Positions 30,170 to 40,332 of a stretch of 64,000 nt of DNA are shown one piece after another. Made by a program: the position numbers and the translations under genes. Every line of letters starts with the position of its first letter. Positions within the stretch are counted from its first letter, which is position 1. Below the pieces are notes generated by a model. The model worked only from the letters and a program-made list of their open reading frames with translations. It was not told where the DNA came from and ran no database searches. Source of the stretch: Aplectana chamaeleonis (taxonomy: Eukaryota; Nematoda; Chromadorea; Rhabditida; Cosmocercidae); contig JAPDOI010001361.1 of NCBI GenBank assembly GCA_029168955.1, forward strand, positions 124,001-188,000. The letters are read 5' to 3'.

Positions 30170-31999
30170 TTAAGCCTGATTTTTCTTATCGCCTGATTGA
30201 GGCAAAATGACCGAAATTTTTGAATCTCTGAAAAACTGTTTGTCCTCGTTGGACAGTGGAGGTGCTGCGCGAACCTTGTGGAGGACGTCGTGCGTCAAGA
30301 GATTCAATAAATGTGGATTCCCAAAAGCGTCCCATATTGACAGTTGCACTTGTTTGCACCTCGTCTTTCTGATCGCCTCACACCCAAAAGACACAATGTT
30401 GGGTGTCTTCTCTCCTATAGCAGAAAGAAGAAGGTCACTAGCCAATTCCGTTTCAATGAAAGAAAGTTCTGCGCTTGTGTCAAGTAAAGCCTCTACTCTC
30501 ATCAGTGAATTCGTTCTCGGATCCATCACCGTTACTTCTCCTGTTGGAAGAAACGTCACTGAACAAGGCAATGTTTCCTGCGCTGAGTGCACCTCGACGA
30601 GGATAGGAGACTCTTCGCCGTTTTCCACATTGATGATTTGGTTGACTTTGGACCCTCGATTGGCTTGTTTCTGGTCTTCTGAATTTCCAATTCGGGGTGC
30701 TGCTTTCGGAACAGCTGTTGTTGGACGGGTGCCAGCTGGTTTGGTAACACCGTAACAGCATGACGTGTGGTGAGCTCCCTGGCAGTGAAAACACGGGCGC
30801 AGTTTGCATTCCCTTGTCTGGTGCTGAGCGGAGGCACAAAGTAGACACAACTTATTTCCTCGAAGATACTTGGATCTATCCTGTGCGGTTTTGTATTTCG
30901 AGCAAAGGTGTCCTTTGTGATTTTCACCACAATACCTACACATCCTGATTGGCGCAGCTGTCCGAATTCCTTGCTTTTTCTTTTCTATTCCGTTATTAGT
31001 CGAAGGTTTGGATTCACTGGATCTGTCATTGTGAAAATATATCATATCTTCGCTTGAAATGACCTCTTCCAGAAAGCGAAACAATGTTTCCATAGTTAAG
31101 GAAGGCGGGAGCTGTATAGGAGTATTCTGCTTCTTTCCCAAAACTTTCCTCTGTGTGGATTCAGGAAACTTTGATAACACCTTCTTTATTGTCCATTGAC
31201 TATCCACATGCTCTCCTTTTTGTTGCAATTGCTGGATGATAACCTGAATTTGCTCAAAAAGGTAGCGTTGCTCTTTCGTTGAATGATTTCTCAGACAGCA
31301 TTTGTCCAGACGATCGATTAGACGATGAATGAGCTCTTCAGAGTTATCATAACGAGCATTGAGGAAATTGATGGCTTTCAGATAATTTTCCGCTGTAACA
31401 TGGAACTTTTTAACGGAATCAAGAGCTTCCCCCTGCAGAGCACTCAACAAGTAATTGAACTTAAATAGTTGCGGTAACTCCTGAGAGTGCACATTCTCAT
31501 CAAAAAGTGCCCAGAAATTATCCCACTCCCAAATGTTCCCTTTGAATTTCGGAATGGGTAGGGTTGGGAGCTCGAGCTTCTTTGCACGTAAGTCGGTTGC
31601 GATGCATGTGTCGAACGTTTTCTGAACCTGTAACCGCTCAAAGGACTTGAGAGAGCGGAGGCGCGCATGCATGAGTACTGTATAGTCCAATGAGGCTGAC
31701 AGTGAGTCCTCGGCTTTCCCCGCGTATACCTCCCAATCATCTGCTCGTAGTTTCTCGTCAGAATCGAGAACAGTAGTGAATTCTCGGAGTGCCTGTTCGA
31801 GTTTCGAGGTGACTGTACCGATCGCTCCCAAAGCTTCCGCAAGTCGTCTAATGTCGCCGAGAATTTCGTCTTTAGTAGATGACGCAACGACTTGGAGGTT
31901 CTCGAGAGCTTCACCCTTGAATCTCGAAATTATTAACTCCATTTTGTTCCCATATGTTGTCAGCAGGCGTTTTTGCGTTGTGAGCTGCGTAGACGCCAT
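30170..31999 (-). CDS. gag: BEL/Pao Gag with aspartic protease start
   Basis: A 609-codon open frame. The Gag protein assembles the particle and packages RNA. The start is the ATG at 31999 (MASTQLTTQKR); open sequence continues upstream to 32086 but has no ATG. Domains: an N-terminal helical region; DUF1759-type gag core at ~140-275 (LPTLPIPKFKGNIWEWDNFW, then LFKFNYLLSALQGEA); three zinc knuckles at ~354-415 (CRYCGENHKGHLC, CLLCASAQHQTREC, CFHCQGAHHTSCC); retropepsin active site LLDTSAELSF at ~505-514. The frame ends at QA-stop exactly before the second protease motif, which continues in the pol frame. That is either a Gag-Pol frameshift site or a mutation. The rest is intact, so this is the best-preserved gene in the window. 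Confidence 0.88.
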   Translation of the reverse strand: MASTQLTTQKRLLTTYGNKMELIISRFKGEALENLQVVASSTKDEILGDIRRLAEALGAIGTVTSKLEQALREFTTVLDSDEKLRADDWEVYAGKAEDSLSASLDYTVLMHARLRSLKSFERLQVQKTFDTCIATDLRAKKLELPTLPIPKFKGNIWEWDNFWALFDENVHSQELPQLFKFNYLLSALQGEALDSVKKFHVTAENYLKAINFLNARYDNSEELIHRLIDRLDKCCLRNHSTKEQRYLFEQIQVIIQQLQQKGEHVDSQWTIKKVLSKFPESTQRKVLGKKQNTPIQLPPSLTMETLFRFLEEVISSEDMIYFHNDRSSESKPSTNNGIEKKKQGIRTAAPIRMCRYCGENHKGHLCSKYKTAQDRSKYLRGNKLCLLCASAQHQTRECKLRPCFHCQGAHHTSCCYGVTKPAGTRPTTAVPKAAPRIGNSEDQKQANRGSKVNQIINVENGEESPILVEVHSAQETLPCSVTFLPTGEVTVMDPRTNSLMRVEALLDTSAELSFIETELASDLLLSAIGEKTPNIVSFGCEAIRKTRCKQVQLSIWDAFGNPHLLNLLTHDVLHKVRAAPPLSNEDKQFFRDSKISVILPQSGDKKNQA

Positions 32000-32247
32000 T
32001 GTGTTAACCACTTCAACCCGATGACTCAAGCTTTTGTGCCAGCGTAAGCAGTGAAATGCAGATGGTGGAAGCGACGGACAACTCAAGTTCTATCCGAACT
32101 TGAAAAAACACTAGGTAAACTTTTCCTAGTTCAAAAACGTCCAGAACTTTGCCAAAAAAGCAAGCTCGCATGCAAAGCAATAGAAGCTTAACACAGAAAA
32201 AAATCACTGAAAATCACACCTGAATTCGTCTCCAATGCGATGCACCA
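32000..32247 (-). other. Leader and tRNA primer-binding site
   Basis: Directly after the LTR (no gap) the minus strand reads TGGTGCATCGCATTGGAGAC at 32247-32228. TGG is the complement of the tRNA CCA end, and the first ten bases are complementary to the 3' end of a glycine tRNA ending CGATGCA-CCA, as I recall that tRNA. The identity of the tRNA is tentative. ~230 bp of untranslated leader follow before gag. The same sequence abuts the LTRs at 20363 and 21854. Confidence 0.75.
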
Positions 32248-32906
32248 TGTAGAAAAGGCCTGTTCTCTTGATTGTGAGTGTACTCGCCAATTCGCCACGC
32301 GGGACTTCTTGTCTCGACAGGCTCTTCTCGCAACGCTGGACGACTTCTCGAATAGCCTCAAACTTGGGTAATTAAACCATTTATATATTCAACAACAATT
32401 AATACAACAACAAAAATTATACATATAGAGATATGCATTCAGAATTCTCGCGAATTCATCCTGCCAAAGTAAATTCGGAAACTCTTTCGAGTTCCTTCTA
32501 GTAAGCAGAAACAGAAACTCCTTCGAGTTTCTTCAAGAAGAGAAAAAACAGAAACTCTTGCGAGTTTCTTCTACAGAAAGGAAAAAAAGGAGCAGCGGAT
32601 TCGGAATTCTTTCAAATTTCTCGTCCGCTGCTCGGAGACGATGAAACAGCACTTTTGCCTACACCGCGCTCTTCTTATACCAGAAGCCTCCGTTCTCAGC
32701 GATACGTTCATTCTTGGCCTCTTTGTTTTTCTCCGATAAACGATTGACCACGCTGATAGGAGGCGAGAAAAGCTTCGAGGAGAAAGCCGCGGCGAAAGTG
32801 CCATTCCATTAGTCACATGAGAAACCTCTTATTCGAAACAGAAACAGTATTCATACAGTAAGACGGATAAGGATATTATTGAAAGATCACTAGTCGCTTA
32901 GCGACA
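32248..32906 (-). repeat. 5' LTR of the BEL/Pao element
   Basis: 659 bp from TGTCGCTAAG to CTTTTCTACA on the minus strand. Nearly identical to 21855-22512, with differences in the short palindromic block near 32510-32590. Followed on the outside by ATAAT. Confidence 0.94.
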
Positions 32907-33631
32907 ATAATATCACTTGATATGATAAGCAGTAAAAAATAAGAATCAATGGTAAACAGTAAGTCACAGACTTGTTAGTCACTTCCCCCGTCCCTCCCCT
33001 ACGAAAAAGTACGTGTTTTATCGATTTTATCTACCAACTGATAATATCAGTCATATGATAAGCAGTAAAAAATAGGAATCAATGGTAAATAGTAAGTCAC
33101 AGACCTGTTAGTCTATTCCCCTGTCCCTTCTCTACGAAAAAGTAGATGTTTTAGCGATTTGACCTACCAACTGATAATATCACTTGATATGATAAGCAGT
33201 AAAAAATAGGAATCAATGGTAAACAGTAAGTCACAGACTTGTTAGTCACTTCCCCTGTCTCTTCTCTTCGAAAATGTACATGTTTTAGCGATTTGATCTA
33301 CCAACTGATAATATCACTTGATATGATAAGCAGTAAAAAATAGGAATCAATGGTAAACAGTAAGTCACAGACTTGTTAGTCACTCCCTCTGTCCCTTTTC
33401 TACGAAAAAGTACTTGTTTTAGCGATTTGATCTACCAACTGATAATATCACTTAATATGATAAGCAGTAATAAGTGAAGCAGTTATTGTTAAACAGTAAG
33501 TAACAGACTTCTTAGTCACTTCCCCCGTCCCTTCCCATCGAAAAGTTCAGCCTACAACGTGTTTTAGCGATTTGGTCTACCAACTGATAATATCACATGA
33601 TGTGATAAGCAGTAATAAGTGAAGCGCTTAA
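32907..33631. repeat. S134 satellite array
   Basis: About five units. ACTGATAATATCA recurs at ~33038, 33171, 33305, 33439 and 33584, i.e. 133-134 bp and then 145 bp apart. Each unit also has TATGATAAGCAGTAA, a TTAGTCACTTCCCC-like segment, and GTTTTAGCGATTTGATC. The array is interrupted on the left by the BEL/Pao element and on the right by E3; it resumes at 38886. Confidence 0.93.
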
Positions 33632-33635
33632 TTGT

Positions 33636-33656
33636 GGTGAGCGCGAAGCGCTCACC
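33636..33656. other. Terminal hairpin of E3
   Basis: A 9-bp stem, GGTGAGCGC pairing with GCGCTCACC, around GAA, four bases from the element end; identical to that of E4. Confidence 0.9.
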
Positions 33657-33859
33657 AGGATTTGGCTTTGATCTCTTCCCGCGCGGATGCCCTACAATGA
33701 GATCACCTATTCATACCGTCAACAGAGGTATGAGCTGTACACTATTCGACGCGCTGCAAGAAATTACATATGTATGCAACTTTTCATCCCAACTGGTCCC
33801 CGCTTTCTAAAGTTATGAGCTCTCAAAGTACGCAAAAAGGTTGTCCACCACCCCCTACG

Positions 33860-33896
33860 CCTCCGCCTCCGCCTCCGCCTCCGCCTCCACCTCCGT
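33860..33896. repeat. CCTCCG hexanucleotide microsatellite
   Basis: About five perfect CCTCCG units and a degenerate sixth. In one frame this gives a proline run within a 68-codon frame at 33770-33976, which otherwise lacks features. It is not taken as a gene. Confidence 0.9.
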
Positions 33897-34272
33897 CCGT
33901 CGAAAACCATTTTTTGGAAGGCGTGGACCAAATCGCTCGAAAATTTGTGACTAGAGGTAATCGGACACGGGAATGACGAAAATAATTCTCAGAACTCACC
34001 ATAATCAATTAGTTCTGGGCCCCTAACGGGCGTTTGAAACTGGGAAACCGGCCTCTCAAGAATAGTTTATGAAAATGGTGGGTTTTTCGTTATCAGTCAT
34101 TGTTTTCTTAGACTCCATATAAACACCTTGCTCTCCAGGGTGGTGTACTTTGAACGTCCGGCTCGGAAGAGGACGCTGTGCGGGTTGATGTACTTGACCG
34201 CGGCGCGTATTCGTTCAAAGCGCACCATCGATAAGAAGGCGTCGCAGGATGTGCTGAAGTGTCGGTTGACTA

Positions 34273-36768
34273 TGTGAGACCTCAGTAGGGGTGTGCAGGA
34301 CGTCGTAGAATGTGGGCAGGGCCTCAGTAGGAGTATGCAGGACATCATCGAACGTGTGCAGGACCTTAGTAGGAGTGTGCAGGACATCATGGAACGTGTG
34401 CAGGACCCCAGTAGGGGTGTGCAGGACGTCGTAGAATGTGTGCAGGACCTCAGTAGGAGTGGGCAGGACATCATGGAACGTGTGCAAGACCTCAGTAGGA
34501 GTGTGCAGGACATCATGGAACGTGTGCAAGACCTTAGTAGGAGTGTGCAGGACATCATGGGACCTGTGCAGGACCGTATTAGGAGTGGACAGGACATCAT
34601 GGGACGTGTGCAAGACCTTAGTAGGAGTGTGCAGGACATCATGGGACCTGTGCAGGACCTCAGTAGGAGTGTGCAGGACATCATGGAACGTGTGCAGGAC
34701 CTCAGTAGGAGTGTGCAGGACATCATGGAACGTGTGCAAGACCTTAGTAGGAGTGTGCAGGACACCATGGGACCTGTGCAGGACCTCAGTAGGGGTGTGC
34801 AGGACATCATTGTACGTGTGCAGGACCGTAGTAGAAGTGGGCAGGACATCATGGGACGTGTGCAGGAACCCAGTAGGAGTGTGCAGGACATCATTGTACG
34901 TGTGCAGGACCGTAGTATAAGTGGGCAGGACATCATGGAACGTGTGCAGGACCCCAGAAGGGGTGTGCAGGACATCATGGGACCTGTGCAGGACCTCAGT
35001 AGGGGTGTGCAGGACATCATGGATCGTGTGCAAGACCTTAGTAGGAGTGTGCAGAGACATCATGGGACCTGTGCAGGACCTCAGTAGGAGTGTGCAGGAC
35101 ATCATTGTACGTGTGCAGGACCGTAGTAGAAGTGGGCAGGACATCATGGGACGTGAGCAGGACCCCAGAAGGGGTGTGCAGGACATCATGGGACCTGTGC
35201 AGGACCTCAGTAGGGGTGTGCAGGACATCATGGATCGTGTGCAAGACCTTAGTAGGAGTGTGCAGGACACCATGGGACCTGTGCAGGACCTCAGTAGGGG
35301 TGTGCAGGACATCATTGTACGTGTGCAGGACCGTAGTAGGAGTGGACAGGACATCATGGGACGTGTGCAGGACCCCAGTAGGGGTGTGCAGGACGTCGTA
35401 GAATGTGTGCAGGACCTCAGTAGGAGTGTGCAGGACATCATGGAACGTGTGCAAGACCTTAGTAGGAGTGTGCAGGACATCATGGGACCTGTGCAGGACC
35501 TCAGTAGGAGTGTGCAGGACATCATGGAACGTGTGCAAGACCTTAGTAGGAGTGTGCAGGACATCATGGGACCTGTGCAGGACCTCAGTAGGAGTGTGCA
35601 GGACATCATGGGACCTGTGCAGGACCTCAGTAGGAGTGTGCAGGACATCATTGTACGTGTGCAGGACCGTAGTAGAAGTGGGCAGGACATCATGGGACGT
35701 GTGCAGGACCCCAGAAGGGGTGTGCAGGACATCATGGGACCTGTGCAGGACCTCAGTAGGGGTGTGCAGGACATCATGGAACGTGTGCAAGACCTTAGTA
35801 GGAGTGTGCAGGACATCATGGGACCTGTACAGGACCTCAGTAGGAGTGTGCAGGACATCATTGTACGTGTGCAGGACCGTAGTAGAAGTGGGCAGGACAT
35901 CATGGGACGTGTGCAGGACCCCAGAAGGGGTGTGCAGGACATCATGGGACCTGTGCAGGACCTCATTAGGGGTGTGCAGGACATCATGGAACGTGTGCAA
36001 GACCTTGGTAGGAGTGTGCAGGACATCATGAGACCTGTGCAGGACCTCAGTAGGAGTGTGCAGGACATCATGGAACGTGTGCAAGACCTTAGTAGGAGTG
36101 TGCAAGACATCATGGGACCTGTGCAGGACCTCAGTAGGAGTGTGCAGGACATCATGGAACGTGTGCAAGACCTTAGTAGGAGTGTGCAGGACATCATGGG
36201 ACCTGTGCAGGACCTCAGTAGGGAGTGTGCAGGACATCATGGGACCTGTGCAGGACCTCAGTAGGAGTGTGCAGGACATCATGGATCGTAAGCAAGACCT
36301 TAGTAGGAGTGTGCAGGACACCATGGGACCTGTGCAGGACCTCAGTAGGAGTGTGCAGGACATCATTGTACGTGTGCAGGACCGTAGTATAAGTGGGCAG
36401 GACATCATGGGACGTGTGCAGGACCCCAGAAGGGTGTGCAGGACATCATAGGACCTGTGCAGGACCTAAGTAGGGGTGTGCAGGACATCATGGATCGTGT
36501 GCAAGACCTTAGTAGGAGTGTGCAGGACACCATGGGACCTGTGCAGGACCTCAGTAGGGTGTGCAGGACATCATTGTACGTGTGCAGGACCGTAGTAGAA
36601 GTGGGCAGGACATCATGGGACGTGTGCAGGACCCCAGAAGGGGTGTGCAGGACACCATGGGACCTGTGCAGGACCTCAGTAGGGGTGTGCAGGACATCAT
36701 GGATCGTGTGCAAGACCTTAGTAGGAGTGTGCAGAACATCAAAGGAGGTGCGCAGGACCTCCGTTTAA
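34273..36768. repeat. Satellite array A3, 42-bp units
   Basis: About 59 units, closely related to A1 (halves GTGTGCAGGACCTCAGTAGG and GTGTGCAGGACATCATGG). An extra variant with TTGTACGTGTGCAGGACCGTA recurs at intervals of a few hundred bp, giving higher-order blocks. Single-base gaps near 35053, 36222 and 36435-36560 shift the frames. Long frames on both strands, including 660 codons on the minus strand, follow from the 3n period. Confidence 0.97.
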
Positions 36769-36804
36769 TGTCCAGGACACCGTATGCAAGTCATGCCTCC
36801 GAAC

Positions 36805-37566
36805 CAACAAGAGCGATAGGCAATTGCGCCAGAACAAGGCTATTGTAATCTCACTCGAGTTGGCTCTAAAATTTTCTAAGTTCTGACTCCGAATTCGCTA
36901 CATCTTCACTACCGCTGGTGTTGTTTTTCTGCTTGTAGTCCAGGCAGATCCTCAACTGCTGACCTCTGGAGAAGGACGGTGTGTGAATGAAGACACACCG
37001 CTCTTCACTTCTTTTATCTTTATCATTGATCAATTGGGTATCATCAAATTTGTTTAAGAGAGCCGAATAACATCATTCCTAAGGTTACGGTAGTCCTCTT
37101 CTAGCGCACTTAACTATCGTTCGTGCTGGAAATCAATTTCCATTTTCAGGCTCAATTTTATGATTGAGCCCGGTAGACCACACTGGTAAACTTTGGCGCG
37201 TCAAAAATGTTGGACGATGAGGTTAGAAGGCGTCAAAGATTAATATCCGCCACCAATTCTCACCAGTCATCTAGCACTTTTTCCTAGAATGTTGGTGCGA
37301 CCGTAAGACAACAGGAAAAATAGTTACGGCACGAACTCCACATGCAAAAAACTCTGAAAATGATTTTGGCGCGAAATTCAAATTCGTATTTACAATGTGT
37401 TCCGATTGACTTTTCTTTAATGAAGAAGGGAGTTGAAAGAAGAATGAAGGTTTTTCATGGGCCCCTTCAACATTTTCGTTCACTAGAGGGGCCAAGCTAC
37501 GCAAAAACATGAAAAAATAATATACGGTTTTCTGCGCGTACGATGTATTTAACTATCGTTCTTGTT
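36805..37566. mobile_element. Candidate 762-bp insertion in the A3 flank
   Basis: Compared with the A1 flank at 4050-4075, the A3 flank is interrupted after CATGCCTCCGAA and resumes at CCGAATCAGACATATGGG. The insert begins CAACAAGAGCGATAGG and ends CTATCGTTCTTGTT, imperfect inverted ends. TAACTATCGTTCKTG occurs again inside (~37125). It contains no recognised gene. The precise edges are uncertain. Confidence 0.5.
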
Positions 37567-38885
37567 CCGAATCAGACATATGGGCCGGCGCAGACGAGCC
37601 ACGTCAGCAAGAACCGGTGAAGTTTGGCTAGAGCGACTGAGCCTGGGTCTATCCTAGACGGAGTGAGGCCACCCAAGACTCATAGAAATGATGGAAAATT
37701 CTGATAAAAGATGTCTGATACTGCTATCAATCATTGTTTTTATAGAAACTTCATGAAAATACTCCGACTGGTAGCCTTACCAATGGGTGGTTCATTTCAC
37801 TTCTGTCTTGAATTTGAATGGTGGGTGCCCCCCTCTCCCCCGTCTAGGATTGTGCCCCAACCCTGTACAATTGGGTCATTTTAAAACTCATTTCTTCATT
37901 TTCTCGACTTTTAAATTCAAAAAGTATATGCCTTGTATCTTGTCTGTAGGAAGCCGCGTTGCAACTATTATCTTGCAATCCTAGCAGCTGTTTCTTCATT
38001 TCTACCACTATGTCTTGAAGAAAAACAACTTGCCTTTTAGAGCTTGACGATATTGTAGAAGGGAAACCCTTGTAAAAAGTTGTGAAATTTCTGAAAGTTG
38101 GGCTCCGCAGAAAAGGTCAAGGATTTGGCATTGCTCCTAAATGTCGTGAAATTGTCTTATTGGATTTGGCTCTCAACTTGATTTTTCAAATGTAGTGAAA
38201 TTGTCGAATTGATTTGGCTGTGATGATACTATATGCAGATAACATAATCATTAAATGTAGTGAAATTGTTGCAAACGGATTTGGCAGGAGCTCTATCAAT
38301 TATCACAGTCAAATCATGCGTCAGAAGGCCCTCTGGCGAGCGAATGAAGACAAAAAGAAAAAAATAATAATTCTCAGTCAACAATGCTGGACTAAACGTG
38401 GCCTTATGGGCTAGAATTAAGGTTTCCAAATGCTATTCTGCCTTTTAAGTGTGGCCTTTTCAGGTACCAGACCTTCCCTCACCGATGAGATAAAATTCAT
38501 GAAAACGAAATCTAACGCAATTTACTCGCTACTGACTATGTCTTCGTGTCCTCAACGCTTTCACGGTTCGCATTGTATAGAAACGTTTTGCTGCTAGGTT
38601 TATTCCTGTTCTCATTCGATTCAATATGCGCTCCAAGGAAAACCCCTTCTGACGCGTGATTTGACTGTGATAATTCATAGAGCTCCTGCCAAATCCGTTT
38701 GCAACAATTTCACTACATTTAATGATTATGTTATCTGCATATAGTATCATCACAGCCAAATCAATTCGACAATTTCACTACATTTGAAAAATCAAGTTGA
38801 GAGCCAAATCCAATAAGACAATTTCACGACATTTAGGAGCAATGCCAAATCCTTGACCTTTTCTGCGGAGCCCAACTTTCAGAAA
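37567..38885 (+). repeat. Family B copy with inverted arms (38087-38331 and 38643-38885)
   Basis: Homologous to 4050-4844 and, inverted, to 8961-9803. TTTCTGAAAGTTGGGCTCC at 38087 is mirrored by the end of E3. Three ATGTMGTGAAATTGT...GATTTGGC modules stand at ~38143, 38190 and 38257. The central ~310 bp (38332-38642) is the continuous version of the sequence split by E2 in the other copy. Confidence 0.85.
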
Positions 38886-39195
38886 TGTTAAACAGTAAGT
38901 AATAAACTTGTTAGTCACTTTCCTTGTCCTTTTCCATCGAGAAGTACAGCCTACAACGTGTTTTAGCGGTTTGATCTACCAACTGATAATATCACTTGAT
39001 ATGATAAGCAGTAATAAGTGAAGCAGTTAATGTTAAACAGTAAGTAATAAACTTGTTAGTCACTTTCCTTGTCCCTTCCCATCGAAAAGTACAGCCTACA
39101 ACGTGTTTTAGCGATTTGATCTACCAACTGATAATATCACATGATATGATAAGCAGTAATAAGTGAAGTAGTTAATGTTAAACAGTAATTACTCA
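38886..39195. repeat. S134 satellite, right of E3
   Basis: Two to three units; ACTGATAATATCAC recurs at ~38983 and 39128 (145 bp). Includes the unoccupied E3 target sequence. It fades into unrelated sequence near 39195. Confidence 0.9.
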
Positions 39196-39310
39196 TTGTC
39201 TACCTACTCACCAGCCTACTTATCTATCCACATACCAACTTACCTGCCTGTTCAACTGATCGCCTGCGACCATTGGCAGTGACCACTACTAAGGATGCGT
39301 AACGCACGAG

Positions 39311-40332
39311 GACTTCGCCGAACGATGGGCCGGCTTCGCCGTCCACCCTCCCCGTAGTATTCGTTCGGCTTCGCCGAACGATGGGCCGGCTTTGGCGGCC
39401 ACCCTCCGTGTGGTATTCGTTCGGCTTCGCCGAACGATGGGCCGGCTTTGCTGGCCTTCCTTCGTGTAGTATTCGTTCGACTGCGCCGAACGATGGGGCG
39501 GAGCCCAACGATGGTCCGGCTTCGCCGACCTCCCTCCCTCTACGTAGTATTCGTTCGGCTTCGCCGAAAAATGGTCCGGCTTAGTCGGCCACCCTCCCCG
39601 TAGTATTTGTTCGTCTTCGGTGGCCACCCTTCTTGTAGTATTCGTTCGGCTTCGCCGAACGATGGGCCGGCTTTGCTGGCCACCCTTCGTGTAGTATTCG
39701 TTCGACTGCGCCGAACGATGGGGCGGAGCCCAACGATGGTCCGGCTTCGCCGAGCTCCCTCCCTCTACGTAGTATTCGTTCGGCTTCGCCGAAAAATGGG
39801 CCGGCTTAGTCGGCCACCCTCCCCGTAGTATTCGTTCGGCTTCGCTGGCCACCCTTCGTGTAGTATTCGTTCGGCTTCGCCAAAAAATGGGCCGGCTTGG
39901 CCGGCCACCCTCGCCGTAGTATTCGTCCGGCTTCGCTGGCCACCCTTCTTGTAGTATTCGTTCGGCTCCGCCGAACGATGGGCCGGCTTCGCTGGCCACC
40001 CTTCGTGTAGTATTCGTTCGACTTCGACGAACGATGGGCCGGCTTCGCCGTCCACCCTCCCCGTAGTAGTCGTTCGGCTTCGCCGAACGATGGGCCGGCT
40101 TTGGCGGCCACCCTCCGTGTGGTATTCTTTCGGCTTCGCCGAACGATGGGCCGGCTTTGCTGGCCACCCTTCGTGTAGTATTCGTTCGGCTGCGCCGAAC
40201 GATGGGGCGGAGCCCAACGATGGTCCGGCTTCGCCGACCTCCCTCCCTCTACGAAGTATTCATTCGGATTCGCCGAACGATGGGCCGGCTTCGCCGGCCA
40301 CCCTCCGCGTAGTATTTGTTCGGCTTCGCCGC
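39311..40332. repeat. 57-bp satellite of paired hairpins
   Basis: About 18 units. Each typically holds GTTCGGC-TTC-GCCGAAC (7-bp stem) and GGCCGGC-TTC-GCCGGCC (7-bp stem), separated by ATG, then a CACCCTCC..GTAGTATTC linker. A block of ~240 bp near 39310-39550 recurs near 40020-40262, about 713 bp later. As 57 is a multiple of 3, both strands show long frames, including 292 codons on the minus strand (39289-40167); these are not taken as genes. Confidence 0.95.

Larger units (their letters stand above)
18868..32906 (-). mobile_element. Compound BEL/Pao retroelement with env-like region, four LTRs
   Basis: A 14,039-bp insertion flanked by a single ATAAT pair. Read on the minus strand: full LTR (32906-32248), primer site, gag, pol, env-like region, extra ORF pair, full LTR (22512-21855), then two tandem deletion units. 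Each deletion unit consists of primer site, 5' gag and a truncated LTR, ending at 18868. Domain order PR-RT-RH-IN and the DUF1759-type gag place it in BEL/Pao. The env-like region and its G2-type cysteine motifs relate it to Tas/Cer7-type nematode elements. Stops and frameshifts in pol and env show that it cannot replicate by itself. LTRs are nearly identical in length (659 and 658 bp) but differ by small indels, so insertion is not brand new. Confidence 0.93.
33632..38885. mobile_element. E3: Helitron-like, satellite-carrying element in S134
   Basis: Starts TTGTGGTGAGCGC with the terminal hairpin and ends CTTTCAGAAA. Left flank AAGTGAAGCGCTTAA and right flank TGTTAAACAGTAAG join to the S134 sequence present uninterrupted near 39018-39040 (AAGTGAAGCAGTTAATGTTA). 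The 5,254-bp insertion therefore lies between A and T with no duplication, just as E2. Contents: a ~640-bp unique flank, satellite A3, a further 762-bp insertion, and a family B copy with inverted arms. No protein gene is seen. Confidence 0.8.

Noticed and set aside
32000..32086. Longer Gag starting at 32086
   Set aside because: There is no ATG at that position (TTG); the first in-frame ATG is 31999, after the leader.
33770..33976. Proline-rich small protein
   Set aside because: The proline run is the CCTCCG microsatellite; the rest has no features, and the opposite strand is open as a glycine run.
39289..40167. A 292-codon minus-strand frame
   Set aside because: A by-product of the 57-bp hairpin satellite, whose period is divisible by 3.
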